A DNA stretch of 64,000 nt from Paenibacillus_AB hodogayensis (lineage in GTDB: Bacteria; Bacillota; Bacilli; Paenibacillales; NBRC-103111). The notes below the pieces were generated by a model. The model saw nothing but the letters and a program-made list of their open reading frames with translations. It did no database searches and was not told where the DNA came from. Location of the stretch: assembly GCF_039536325.1 (NCBI RefSeq), contig NZ_BAAAYO010000020.1:1-64000 (forward strand). The letters are read 5' to 3'. Positions 53,052 to 62,354 of the stretch are shown here, piece by piece (the stretch's first letter is position 1; each line of letters opens with the position of its first letter). The translations under genes were made by a program, and so were the position numbers.

Positions 53052-53423
53052 ACCATCACATCCTGTTGAAAAGCTGCTAATGACGAAAGAAGTCCGCATC
53101 GCGCCGGACTTTCCTGCTATATCGACAAAAACGAACAGCCGCGTATCGCCCCTTGCGGACGATTTCCGCAGCCCTACCTGCTCCAGCATATAGAAGTTCG
53201 ACACTTGGCACGAAAATCCTCTATGAAACTTTGTGATTCAACATATTCTTTCAGCATTCCTTGTTCGACAGCGGACGCACACGGCGCCAACGAACGACTT
53301 CCACATTCCAGGCAAATCGGGACAGCCTGCCGCATATACATGGACAAGAGCGTAGGAGACGCCGTTCATTCCGATGATCGGCCCGGCACTCCATGCCATG
53401 TCATGAACGGAGGAACATATCCT
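53052..53423. other. Divergent region between ftsE and the VanW gene
   Basis: About 370 bp without a convincing gene. It must hold promoters in both directions. On the minus strand TTGAAT (near 53232) lacks a good partner, and on the plus strand no clear -35/-10 pair stands out. No repeat or hairpin of note. Confidence 0.4.
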
Positions 53424-54905
53424 ATGAGTCGCCAACTGGCAAACCGCTTCCTGCTTGCCGCCGTGGCCGCCATCGCGTTGTTGTGGGGCTGGTTTTGGTG
53501 GTACTCCGGACTTCGCACCGTTCCGGCGGGCGTTCGTCTGGGGGGATGGAGCATAGGGGGATTAACGCAGCGCGAGCTGGAGCTGGGATGGCAGTCGCGT
53601 CTGGAGCGGCTGCGCGCCGAAAAGGTCCGCCTGGTGCCCGACGGCAAGGAGGAGGCTGCGCGAACGTTTACGTTGACCGAGCTTGGCCTCATTGCGGACG
53701 AAAATCGTTTGGCGGAGCTGACCGATTACGTATTCGGAGGATCCCGGCTGGACAAAGCCAAACGGCGCTGGGCGATGCGCAAAGCGTATTTGCCTTTCGA
53801 AGCCGGGCTGTCCGCGCAAGCCATGAACGGCGTTCTGACCGCCGCCTGGCCGCAGGGCATGAAGCCGAACACCATAAATGCCAAACGGATCGTAACGGCT
53901 GACGACCGCATCGATTATACGCCTGAACAGGGCGCTACGGTCATCGATACGGCAAAGTTGGCCGAGCGCCTTACCGCTTTGGCGCGGGAACATTTCGATT
54001 CCTTCGCTACCGTGGAATCTGCCGGGAATGGCGCGAATCCCGAATCGGCGACGGTCATGCCGCTACCGAAGCGGGAAGTGCCGCCCGAGGTCACGGTCGA
54101 GCAATTGAAGGCGCAAGGCGTAAGCCGGAAAATATCCGAATTCTCGACATCGTTTCCCGGAGGCGCGCCAGGCCGGGTACACAACATTCAGGCTACGGCC
54201 GGCACGATTCACGACAAGCTGCTTGCGCCGGGAGAGCGCTTCGATTACAGCACTGTGATTCGAGAAACCGAGCTTCGTTCGGGCTACCAGGAAGCGCCCG
54301 TCATCTTCAACGGCAAGCTCGTCCCGGGAATCGGCGGCGGCATCTGCCAAGTGTCTACGACGCTCTACAACGCCGCCCTGCGGGCGGGACTGCAGATCGA
54401 CGAGCGGCGCAACCATTCCCTGCCCGTCAGCTACGTACCGCTCGGTCAGGACGCCACATTCGCCAGCGGGTACATCAACTTTCAATTCACCAACAATACC
54501 GGAGCCTATCTGCTGATTCACACCGAATCGGGCGCAGATCGGATCACCGTCAAGCTGTTCGGCACGATGCCGGAGTCGGCCGTATACGAGATCGAATCCC
54601 ATATCGTTCAAACGCTCGAGCCGCCTGTCAAGTATGTGCGCAACCCGACGCTCGCTCCCGGTGCGCAGTCCGTCCTGCAGAAGGGCAAACCCGGTTATGT
54701 GGTCGAAACGTTCCGCACCCGTAAGGAAGGCGGGGTTGTCGTCAACAAAGAGCGGGTGTCCAAGGATACCTACCAGCCGCAACCGACTCTGATCGCCATT
54801 CGCGGCTCGGATGCCCCTTCCCCCGACGGCAAGGAGCCTCACCAAGGGGGCGGAACCGTCATCGAAGACGGCGTAAGCGGACCGGTATTTCCGCGGGGAA
54901 GGTAG
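53424..54905 (+). CDS. VanW family wall-associated protein with G5 domain (YoaR-like)
   Basis: 493 aa. Membrane anchor at residues 8-28, a putative peptidoglycan-binding region with repeats (FTLTELGLIADENRLAELTD), the VanW domain at about 235-370 (ATAGTIHDKLLAPGERFDYS, VPGIGGGICQVSTTLYNAAL) and a G5-like domain at about 400-465. Start ATG 53424 has GGAGGA 9 nt upstream; an earlier in-frame ATG lacks one. VanW proteins are common in Bacilli and linked to wall binding, but their activity is unknown; its position next to ftsEX and an M23 enzyme suggests a wall role. Confidence 0.87.
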   Translation: MSRQLANRFLLAAVAAIALLWGWFWWYSGLRTVPAGVRLGGWSIGGLTQRELELGWQSRLERLRAEKVRLVPDGKEEAARTFTLTELGLIADENRLAELTDYVFGGSRLDKAKRRWAMRKAYLPFEAGLSAQAMNGVLTAAWPQGMKPNTINAKRIVTADDRIDYTPEQGATVIDTAKLAERLTALAREHFDSFATVESAGNGANPESATVMPLPKREVPPEVTVEQLKAQGVSRKISEFSTSFPGGAPGRVHNIQATAGTIHDKLLAPGERFDYSTVIRETELRSGYQEAPVIFNGKLVPGIGGGICQVSTTLYNAALRAGLQIDERRNHSLPVSYVPLGQDATFASGYINFQFTNNTGAYLLIHTESGADRITVKLFGTMPESAVYEIESHIVQTLEPPVKYVRNPTLAPGAQSVLQKGKPGYVVETFRTRKEGGVVVNKERVSKDTYQPQPTLIAIRGSDAPSPDGKEPHQGGGTVIEDGVSGPVFPRGR

Positions 54906-55035
54906 TCTGGGACAATCGACTGTTCCACGCAAACGGAGATCTCCCCTCTCAAGCATATTCGTTCTTCCGCCGAGCGGGCCGCAGCGCAACACCCGGCTTC
55001 CGGATCACTCTACGCATAGGCTTCCATATAGCAAA

Positions 55036-55082
55036 AGAAAGCTTCCATCTCCACTTTATCAGTGGTTCCGGAAGCTTTTTTG
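55036..55082. terminator. Bidirectional terminator between VanW gene and argH
   Basis: AAAGCTTCC pairs with GGAAGCTTT around a CCAC/GTGG inner stem; TTTTTT follows on the plus strand and TTTCTTTT on the minus strand. It lies between two convergent genes and can end both the VanW transcript and the arginine operon. Confidence 0.9.
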
Positions 55083-55106
55083 GCGAGGATGTAACACACG
55101 GTTTGC

Positions 55107-56522
55107 TTATTTGCTTTTTTCCAAATATTGCTCAAGCCAGGCGGCATTTTCCGCGAGGGCTTCCTCGGCCCGGCCAATCGCATCGGATACTTGCGTTGTC
55201 GCCGTACCGCCGTATACGTTGCGGGCGTCCACGACCCGTTCCGGCTGCAGCACCTCATAGATGTTTTCGTCGAACAGATCGGAGAACTGCAAAAACTCCG
55301 GCAGCGTCAAATCAAGCAAATATTTTTGCTGCTGGATGCAGTAGAGCACCGTCTTGCCGATGACCTCGTGGGCTTGACGGAACGGCATGCCTTTGCTCGC
55401 CAGGTAATCGGCAATGTCCGTCGCGTTGGAGAAGTCCTGGTTGACCGCCTGACGCATCCGGTCGCGATTGACCTTCATCGTGGCGATCATCGGCGCGAAC
55501 AGTTGGAGAGCGCCCTGGAGCGTCCGTACGGTGTCGAACATGCCTTCCTTGTCTTCCTGCATGTCTTTGTTGTAAGCCAGCGGGAGAGCTTTCAGGACGG
55601 TCAGCATCCCGACCAGATTGCCGTATACGCGTCCCGTCTTGCCGCGCACCAGCTCCGCCACGTCCGGGTTTTTCTTCTGCGGCATGATGCTGCTGCCGGT
55701 CGTGAACGCGTCGTCCAGCTCCACGAACTGGAATTCGGTGCTCGACCACAGGACGATTTCCTCGCACAGCCGGGACAGATGCGTCATTATAAGCGAAGCA
55801 TTGGCCAGAAACTCGACGATAAAATCACGGTCGCTGACCGCGTCCAAGCTGTTCTCATAGACGCGCCCGAAGCCAAGCTGCTCGGCCACGAAGTGGCGGT
55901 CGATCGGGAACGTCGTGCCGGCCAAAGCGCCGGCTCCGAGCGGCAGCATGTCCACCCGCTTGTAGCTGTCGCGCAGACGTTCGATATCCCGTCCGAACAT
56001 GGACACATAAGCCATCAGGTGATGGGCGAACAAAATCGGCTGTGCCCGCTGCAAATGCGTGTAGCCCGGCACAATCGTATGGAGGTTGGCTTTGGCTTGT
56101 CCAATCAGCGCCTCCTGCAGCTTGACGAGCATGCCGACAAGCTCGACGACCCTTTTGCGCAAATACAGATGCATATCGGTAGCGACTTGGTCGTTGCGAC
56201 TGCGGCCCGTGTGCAGCTTGCCTCCGACCGGTCCGATCTGATCGATCAGCGTCTTCTCGATATTCATATGGATGTCCTCGTCGGACACCGAAAATTCGAC
56301 TTCGCCGCGACGGATCATCTGGGCAACTTGATGCAGCCCGTCTTGGATTTTCTCCACGTCCTCGGCCGGCAAAATGCCGCACTTGCCCAGCATCGTCACA
56401 TGGGCCAGACTGCCCTGGATATCTTCCTCGGCCAATTCCTTGTCGAACAAGATCGAAGCCGTATACTCCTCGACCAGTTGGTCGGTCTTCTTCGTAAAAC
56501 GTCCACCCCAAAGCTTCGACAC
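55107..56522 (-). CDS. argH: Argininosuccinate lyase ArgH
   Basis: Splits argininosuccinate into arginine and fumarate, the last step of arginine synthesis. 471 aa. Signatures: KLWGGRF start, LHTGRSRNDQVATDMHL with the catalytic region, THLQRAQPILFAHHLMAY, and the mobile loop GSSIMPQKKNPDVAEL bearing the catalytic Ser. GTG start, GGAGGAGGG upstream. Last gene of the arg operon, 135 bp after argG. Confidence 0.98.
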   Translation of the reverse strand: MSKLWGGRFTKKTDQLVEEYTASILFDKELAEEDIQGSLAHVTMLGKCGILPAEDVEKIQDGLHQVAQMIRRGEVEFSVSDEDIHMNIEKTLIDQIGPVGGKLHTGRSRNDQVATDMHLYLRKRVVELVGMLVKLQEALIGQAKANLHTIVPGYTHLQRAQPILFAHHLMAYVSMFGRDIERLRDSYKRVDMLPLGAGALAGTTFPIDRHFVAEQLGFGRVYENSLDAVSDRDFIVEFLANASLIMTHLSRLCEEIVLWSSTEFQFVELDDAFTTGSSIMPQKKNPDVAELVRGKTGRVYGNLVGMLTVLKALPLAYNKDMQEDKEGMFDTVRTLQGALQLFAPMIATMKVNRDRMRQAVNQDFSNATDIADYLASKGMPFRQAHEVIGKTVLYCIQQQKYLLDLTLPEFLQFSDLFDENIYEVLQPERVVDARNVYGGTATTQVSDAIGRAEEALAENAAWLEQYLEKSK

Positions 56523-56657
56523 GCTATCGATTCCCTCCTCCGGTATCGTTCGTCCATTCGCCCGAAAGGCAAGGGACGAGCCGCTCCGTCCGCTGTGCTG
56601 CGGATGGCGCCGGCGCGTCGCCTTGCCCCTCGTGAAGGATCAAATCGGTTACAATGC

Positions 56658-57899
56658 TTATTGCTTGCCAGCGTTCTGAGCGACGCCGGACGCGACGCGC
56701 AGACGCAAAGCGTTCAGACGGATAAAGCCGGTCGCATCGCCTTGATTGTACGCCTTCGACGGATCGGCCTCCATCGTGGCGATGTCCGGGTTGTACAAGC
56801 TGACCGGGCTTTGCACCCCTGCTCCCATGATGTTGCCCTTGTACAGCTTCAAGCGGACCGTACCGGTTACGTTCTTCTGGCTTTCCGCCACCAGCGCTTG
56901 GATCGCATGGCGCTCCGGAGCGAACCAGAAGCCGTTGTATACGAGCGAAGCGTATTTCGGAATAAGCGAATCGCGCAAATGCATAACCTCGCGGTCCATC
57001 GTTAGCGACTCCATCTTGCGGTGCGCGGTGAACAAGATCGTGCCGCCCGGCGTCTCGTACACGCCGCGGCTCTTCATGCCGACAAAGCGGTTCTCGACCA
57101 TGTCGACGCGGCCGATTCCGTGCTTGCCGCCCAGCTCGTTCAGCAGCTCCATCGCTTCGAGCGGGTTCAATCGCTTGCCGTTAATCGCCACACAGTCGCC
57201 CTGCTCGAATTGCAGCTCGACATATTCGGCCTCGTCCGGAGCTTCCTCCGGCGCGCGGCTCAATACGTACATCTCGCGGTTGGAATCCGCGCTCGGATCG
57301 AACCACGGATCTTCGAGCATGCCGCTCTCGAAGCTGATGTGCAGCAGGTTGCGGTCGGTGGAGTAAGGCTTGGACGCCGTTGCCGTCACCGGAATGCCGT
57401 GCTTCTCGGCATAAGCGATCATCTCCGCGCGTCCCGGGAATTGCTCGCGGAACTCCTCGATGCGCCATGGCGCAATGACGTCCAGCTCAGGCGCCAGCGC
57501 CGCGGCGGTCAGCTCGAAGCGCACTTGGTCGTTGCCTTTGCCTGTCGCGCCGTGCGCGATTGCCGTAGCGCCTTCCGCGCGGGCGATCTCGACCATGCGC
57601 TTGGCGATCAGCGGGCGGGCGATGCTCGTACCGAGCAAGTACTGCCCTTCGTACAGAGCGCCGGCCTGGAACATCGGATAAATAAAGTCGCGGGCGAATT
57701 CCTCGCGCAGGTCGTCGATATAAGCCTTCGTCGCCCCGGTGCGCAGCGCCTTCTCTTCAAGTCCGTCCAGCTCGTCCTTTTGTCCGATATCGGCGGTAAA
57801 CGTAATGATCTCCGCATCGAACGATTCCTTCAGCCATGTCAAAATTACCGATGTATCGAGCCCGCCGGAGTAGGCCAATACGATTTTTTGCTTTGCCAT
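56658..57899 (-). CDS. argG: Argininosuccinate synthase ArgG
   Basis: Joins citrulline and aspartate with ATP to give argininosuccinate. 413 aa. ATP-pyrophosphatase motif LAYSGGLDTSVIL near the N-terminus, then HGATGKGNDQVRFE, and GRVDMVENRFVGMKSRGVYETPG. ATG with AAGGGAG upstream; 30 bp after argF. Confidence 0.98.
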   Translation of the reverse strand: MAKQKIVLAYSGGLDTSVILTWLKESFDAEIITFTADIGQKDELDGLEEKALRTGATKAYIDDLREEFARDFIYPMFQAGALYEGQYLLGTSIARPLIAKRMVEIARAEGATAIAHGATGKGNDQVRFELTAAALAPELDVIAPWRIEEFREQFPGRAEMIAYAEKHGIPVTATASKPYSTDRNLLHISFESGMLEDPWFDPSADSNREMYVLSRAPEEAPDEAEYVELQFEQGDCVAINGKRLNPLEAMELLNELGGKHGIGRVDMVENRFVGMKSRGVYETPGGTILFTAHRKMESLTMDREVMHLRDSLIPKYASLVYNGFWFAPERHAIQALVAESQKNVTGTVRLKLYKGNIMGAGVQSPVSLYNPDIATMEADPSKAYNQGDATGFIRLNALRLRVASGVAQNAGKQ

Positions 57900-57929
57900 C
57901 GTTTTGTTCTCCCTTTCTATATCGCAGTA

Positions 57930-58889
57930 TCAGCCCATCAATGCGGCCATGACCGCCTTTTGCGCGTGCAGGCGGTTTTCCGCCTGATCGAAAATAATCG
58001 AATTCGGACCGTCGATGATCCCTCCGCTCACTTCTTCCCCGCGGTGTGCCGGCAAGCAGTGCATGAACAAATAATCCTTCTTCGCATAGCGGGCCAAGTC
58101 CTCGTTCACCTGGTACGCCGCGAAGGCGACTTCCCGTTCCTTCTGCTCGGCCTCGAAGCCCATGCTCGCCCATACGTCCGTATACACGACGTCGGCGTCG
58201 GCGATCGCTTCCTTGGGGTCGCGGGTGAGCAGCAGCGAACCTCCGGTTTGCGTCGCATTTTCACGGGAATTGCGCGCAACCTCTGGATCGGGATCATACC
58301 CTTCGGGCGAGGCTACAGCCATATGCAGGCCAAGCTTGGCCGCGCCCATCATTAAGGAGTGTACCATATTATTTCCGTCGCCGATATATGCGATTTTAAG
58401 GCCCGAAAGCTTGCCCTTCTTCTCCAGAACGGTCTGATAGTCGGCCAGCGCCTGACAAGGATGCGAACGATCCGTCAAGCCGTTGATGACCGGCACCGTA
58501 GCCCCGCGCGCCAAATCGATAACCGTACGATGTGCATACGTCCGGATCATGATGCCATCCAAATAGCGCGACATCGTTTGAGCGGTATCCATCACGTTTT
58601 CCCCGCGTCCCAGCTGCAGGTCGTTTTTGCTCAAAAACAGCGCATGACCGCCAAGCTGGTACATGCCGACCTCGAACGATACCCGGGTGCGGGTGGACGA
58701 TTTTTCGAATATCATGCCAAGCGTCTTGCCCTTGAGCGGCTGAGCGCCGATTCCGGATTTCTGCTTCTTCTTCAGGTCGATGGCCAGATCGATCAAATAA
58801 CGGATTTCCTCGGGTGTGTAGTCGACAAGCCCCAGAAAATCGCGGCCCTTCAAGCTGGCCGCCATGTCTTGCAGCAATATTTCGGACAT
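57930..58889 (-). CDS. argF: Ornithine carbamoyltransferase ArgF
   Basis: Makes citrulline from ornithine and carbamoyl phosphate. 319 aa. Carbamoyl phosphate loop SSTRTRVSFEVGM, ornithine-side motif HCLPAHRGEEV and the DRSHPCQALADY segment are present. ATG 58889 has AAAGGAGG 7 nt upstream. No carbamoyl phosphate synthase genes (carAB) are in this operon, so the carbamoyl phosphate comes from enzymes encoded elsewhere. Confidence 0.97.
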   Translation of the reverse strand: MSEILLQDMAASLKGRDFLGLVDYTPEEIRYLIDLAIDLKKKQKSGIGAQPLKGKTLGMIFEKSSTRTRVSFEVGMYQLGGHALFLSKNDLQLGRGENVMDTAQTMSRYLDGIMIRTYAHRTVIDLARGATVPVINGLTDRSHPCQALADYQTVLEKKGKLSGLKIAYIGDGNNMVHSLMMGAAKLGLHMAVASPEGYDPDPEVARNSRENATQTGGSLLLTRDPKEAIADADVVYTDVWASMGFEAEQKEREVAFAAYQVNEDLARYAKKDYLFMHCLPAHRGEEVSGGIIDGPNSIIFDQAENRLHAQKAVMAALMG

Positions 58890-58949
58890 CGGTATTCCTC
58901 CTTTAAGCAAAGTCCGGCCCCTTTCGGAGCCGACTTTATGATGAATAGC

Positions 58950-60140
58950 TCAGTTGACTGAAGCTGCCGCTTTCTGCGCCAGTACGGCGGCGATAATGGC
59001 AACCCCTTTATTCACGTCTTCTTGGGTGACCAGCAGGTTCGGAAGCAGGCGGATGACATTCGGTCCTGCCGCAGTGACCAGCAGGCCCGCTTCATGAATG
59101 GCCGGAACGAGTTCAGACGCCGGAAGCGTGCACTCGATACCGATCAGCAGACCCTTGCCGCGAATTTGCTTCACGAGCGGATTGCCCGCCAACTGCTCCT
59201 GCAGCTTGCTGACCAGGTAATCCCCTATCTCGGCCGCCCGTTCGGGCAAACGGTCCTCGACCAAAGTCTCGACAGTAGCGATACCGGCCGCGGTCGCAAT
59301 CGGCGTGCCGCCGAAGGTGGAACCGTGGCTGCCCGCGGAGAACGCTTCGCGCAGCTTGGCTTTGCCGAGCATGGCGCCGATCGGGAAGCCGCTCGCCAAC
59401 CCTTTGGCCAGCGTGAAAATGTCCGGCTCGAAGCCGTAATGCTCGTAAGCGAACAGTTTGCCCGTACGACCCATGCCAGTCTGAATTTCATCGACGATCA
59501 GCAGCAGGTCGTGCTCCTTGCACAGTCTTACAACCTCTTGGACGAATTCGGGATCGGCCGGGTTCACCCCGCCCTCGCCTTGCACCAGCTCGAGCATGAT
59601 CGCGCACGTTTTGTCGGTCACGAAGCTTTTCAACGCCTCGGCGTCGTTGTAAGGAGCGTATACGAATCCTTCCGGAAGCGGATGAAACCCTTCCTTCACC
59701 TTGTCCTGACCCGTAGCGGTCAGCGTAGCCAGCGTCCGGCCGTGGAACGAAGTATGGAAAGTTATGATTTCGTAGCGGGGCTTGTTCAGCACCTTCGCAT
59801 TGTAGCGGCGGGCCAGCTTGATCGCCGCTTCGTTGGCCTCGGCTCCGCTGTTGCAGAAGAAGACGGCGTCGGCGCAGCTGTTATCGGCCAGCAGGCGGGC
59901 CAACCGCTCTTGGTTCGGAATGTGGAACAAATTGCTGACATGCCACAACTCGCCCAGCTGCTCCACCAGTTTATTTTTCACACGTTCCGGCACATGGCCC
60001 AAGTTCGTAACCGCCAGTCCGCTGGCAAAATCGAGATATTCCTTCCCTTGGTCGTCCCATAGACGGCTGCCCTCGCCTTTGACCAACGTAATCGGGAACC
60101 GTGCATATGTCGGGAACAAGGCGCTCTGTTGTTCGCTCAC
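58950..60140 (-). CDS. argD: Acetylornithine aminotransferase ArgD
   Basis: PLP-dependent class III aminotransferase converting N-acetylglutamate semialdehyde to N-acetylornithine. 396 aa. Seen: FCNSGAEANEAAIKLAR, the PLP-binding Asp in LLIVDEIQTGMGRTG and the Schiff-base Lys in TLAKGLASGFPIGAML. GTG start with GGAGTG upstream, 38 bp after argB. Confidence 0.97.
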   Translation of the reverse strand: MSEQQSALFPTYARFPITLVKGEGSRLWDDQGKEYLDFASGLAVTNLGHVPERVKNKLVEQLGELWHVSNLFHIPNQERLARLLADNSCADAVFFCNSGAEANEAAIKLARRYNAKVLNKPRYEIITFHTSFHGRTLATLTATGQDKVKEGFHPLPEGFVYAPYNDAEALKSFVTDKTCAIMLELVQGEGGVNPADPEFVQEVVRLCKEHDLLLIVDEIQTGMGRTGKLFAYEHYGFEPDIFTLAKGLASGFPIGAMLGKAKLREAFSAGSHGSTFGGTPIATAAGIATVETLVEDRLPERAAEIGDYLVSKLQEQLAGNPLVKQIRGKGLLIGIECTLPASELVPAIHEAGLLVTAAGPNVIRLLPNLLVTQEDVNKGVAIIAAVLAQKAAASVN

Positions 60141-60178
60141 AAGTGTTCACTCCATTTCTATAGTGGATACATTCCGCA

Positions 60179-60970
60179 TTAGCGCTGAATGCGCGTACCG
60201 ATCGGCTCGCCGCGCAGCACCTTGCTCAGCACTTCCGGCTCGCTTCCATTGACGATGACGACCTCGGCTACTTGCCCTTGAATGCACTGAATGGCGGCGC
60301 GTACTTTCGGGATCATGCCGCCGTAGATATCGCCGCTTGCGATCATCTGCTCGATATCGGCAACCGTCACGACCGGCAGCACCTTCTTCTCGCCGTCGAC
60401 CACTTTCAGGATGCCCGGTACGTCGGTAACGACGATCATCCTTTCCACGCCCAGGTGAGAAGCGACCGCCCCGGCCGCCGTATCGGCATTGATGTTATAG
60501 CGCTGGGCGTTCTCACCGATGCCTACAGGGGCAATGACCGGCATATATCCCATCTCGACAATTCCTTGAATGAGCGGCGCATTCACATGAATAACGTCCC
60601 CGACAAGGCCGACTTCGGCGGCATGAGCCACCGGCCTTGCTTCGATCAGATAACCGTCCACACCGGACAAGCCCAAAGCTTTCGCTCCCGATTGCTGCAC
60701 CTTGCGAACGATCTCTTTATTGATTTGCCCGGACAGCACCATCTCCACGACGTCGAGCACCGCTTCGTTCGTCTTGCGCAGCCCGTTCACGAACTCCGTC
60801 TCAATGCCCAGCTTGCCGAGCGTATCGGAGATCGCCGGGCCGCCGCCGTGAACGATGACCGGAATCGTCCCTTCGTCCTGCAGCTTCTTCAGATCGCCGA
60901 AAAAGGCGTCTGGCAGCGCCGCGAGCGTGCTGCCTCCGCATTTCATCACAAAACAATGATTGCTCATCAT
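60179..60970 (-). CDS. argB: Acetylglutamate kinase ArgB
   Basis: Phosphorylates N-acetylglutamate, the second step of the pathway. 263 aa. Amino-acid-kinase motifs: FVMKCGGSTL at the N-terminus, VIVHGGGPAISDTL, NINADTAAGAVASHLG and GGMIPKVRAAIQC. It lacks the long N-terminal helix of the arginine-inhibited hexameric forms, so it may not be feedback-inhibited; in that case control falls on other steps. ATG 60970 (or 60967), AAGGAG upstream. Confidence 0.96.
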   Translation of the reverse strand: MMSNHCFVMKCGGSTLAALPDAFFGDLKKLQDEGTIPVIVHGGGPAISDTLGKLGIETEFVNGLRKTNEAVLDVVEMVLSGQINKEIVRKVQQSGAKALGLSGVDGYLIEARPVAHAAEVGLVGDVIHVNAPLIQGIVEMGYMPVIAPVGIGENAQRYNINADTAAGAVASHLGVERMIVVTDVPGILKVVDGEKKVLPVVTVADIEQMIASGDIYGGMIPKVRAAIQCIQGQVAEVVIVNGSEPEVLSKVLRGEPIGTRIQR

Positions 60971-61065
60971 CCTAACCGTGCTCCTTTATCCAAGAGAAGG
61001 CCGCTCAAAACCGGAAAATGCAGCCTTCGGTAATAGGTTCAAACGAATAAGCCGTCCTGCCCCGA

Positions 61066-62298
61066 TCAAGTCCGATATGCGGCGTTAATGCGGACGTAGT
61101 CGTACGTAAGGTCGCAGCCCCAAGCCGTTGCCGTATGGTCCCCCATATGCAGATCGACGTGGATGAGCACAAACTCGCCTTTCAAATACTCGGCGGCCTT
61201 CTCCTCGTCGAATTTGACCGGACGGGATTGCTCCAGCGTCACAATGTCGCCCAGGCGAATGTCGACCGTCTCGACGTTGACCGGGTATCCGGCCCGGCCG
61301 ATCGCCGCAATAATGCGCCCCCAGTTGGCGTCGGCTCCGAAGCATGCGGACTTGACGAGGCTCGAGCCGATGACGGTTTTGGCAAACGCCCGCGCCGCCT
61401 CCAACGATTCCGCCCCTGTCACGCTGACCTCGATCAGCTTCGTCGCGCCTTCGCCGTCGCGGGCGATCGCTTTGGCGAGCACCTCGCCGACATAACGGAA
61501 GCCGGCGGCAAAAGCCGCCCAATCGGCATGCGCCTCATTCAACTCGCCGTTGCCGGCCAGACCGCTGGCCAACACGACAACCATATCGTTCGTGCTCGTA
61601 TCTCCGTCCACCGTAATCATGTTGAACGTCGTATCCGTCGATTCGTTCAGCAGCTTCTGAAGCGAAGCCGGGGAAATCGCCGCATCCGTGGTCATGAAGC
61701 CGAGCATGGTGGCCATATTCGGATGAATCATGCCCGATCCTTTGGCCGCTCCGGCAATATGTACCGTACGGCCGTCAACCGTCAAACGGACACAGACGGT
61801 CTTCTTCACCAAGTCGGTCGTCAAGATGGCCTGGCTAAACTGATCTCCGCCCTCGTCTGTGGCCGAAACGCGTTCCGGCAGCCGCTCGATGCCGGCCTTC
61901 ACCCGGTCCATCTTCAACAATTCCCCGATCACGCCCGTGGACGTCACGCCGACGTAATGATCCGGCACCCCGAACATGCGCGCCGCTTCCGCCCGCATCG
62001 TTCTGGCGTCCTCCTCGCCCTGCTTGCCCGTGCAAGCATTGGCATTGCCGCTATTGACGAGCATGACCTGCAGCTTGCCTTCTACGGCAATGCTTTCCTT
62101 CGTTACTTGAAGCGGAGCCGCTTGAAACGCATTTAACGTGTACACGCCCGCCGCCGCAGCGGGAACGTCGCATACGATCACGCCAAGATCGTTGCGCTCC
62201 GTTTTCTTCAATCCGCAGTGCAGTCCGCCCGCACGAAATCCTTGCGGCGTCGTGACCGACCCGTTATCCACCACTACAAATTCGTTACGATGTCCCAT
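61066..62298 (-). CDS. argJ: Bifunctional ornithine acetyltransferase / N-acetylglutamate synthase ArgJ
   Basis: Moves the acetyl group from N-acetylornithine to glutamate (cyclic pathway) and, when bifunctional, also makes N-acetylglutamate from acetyl-CoA. 410 aa. It is made as a precursor that cuts itself before the nucleophile Thr in the motif GMIHPNMATMLGF. NSGNANACTG is another family mark. The ATG at 62298 has GGGTGAGGG upstream and is preferred over 62316. No separate argA/argE genes are present, fitting a bifunctional enzyme. Confidence 0.97.
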   Translation of the reverse strand: MGHRNEFVVVDNGSVTTPQGFRAGGLHCGLKKTERNDLGVIVCDVPAAAAGVYTLNAFQAAPLQVTKESIAVEGKLQVMLVNSGNANACTGKQGEEDARTMRAEAARMFGVPDHYVGVTSTGVIGELLKMDRVKAGIERLPERVSATDEGGDQFSQAILTTDLVKKTVCVRLTVDGRTVHIAGAAKGSGMIHPNMATMLGFMTTDAAISPASLQKLLNESTDTTFNMITVDGDTSTNDMVVVLASGLAGNGELNEAHADWAAFAAGFRYVGEVLAKAIARDGEGATKLIEVSVTGAESLEAARAFAKTVIGSSLVKSACFGADANWGRIIAAIGRAGYPVNVETVDIRLGDIVTLEQSRPVKFDEEKAAEYLKGEFVLIHVDLHMGDHTATAWGCDLTYDYVRINAAYRT

Positions 62299-62354
62299 AC
62301 CGCAACCCTCACCCATCTTTCTGCAAACATGCTATCGGAATCTATGATTATCGC

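Noticed and set aside
55128..57005. Plus-strand open frame of 625 codons opposite argH/argG
   Set aside because: Shadow of two conserved arginine genes; composition rich in His/Arg/Gln as expected for antisense frames, with no ribosome site of note.
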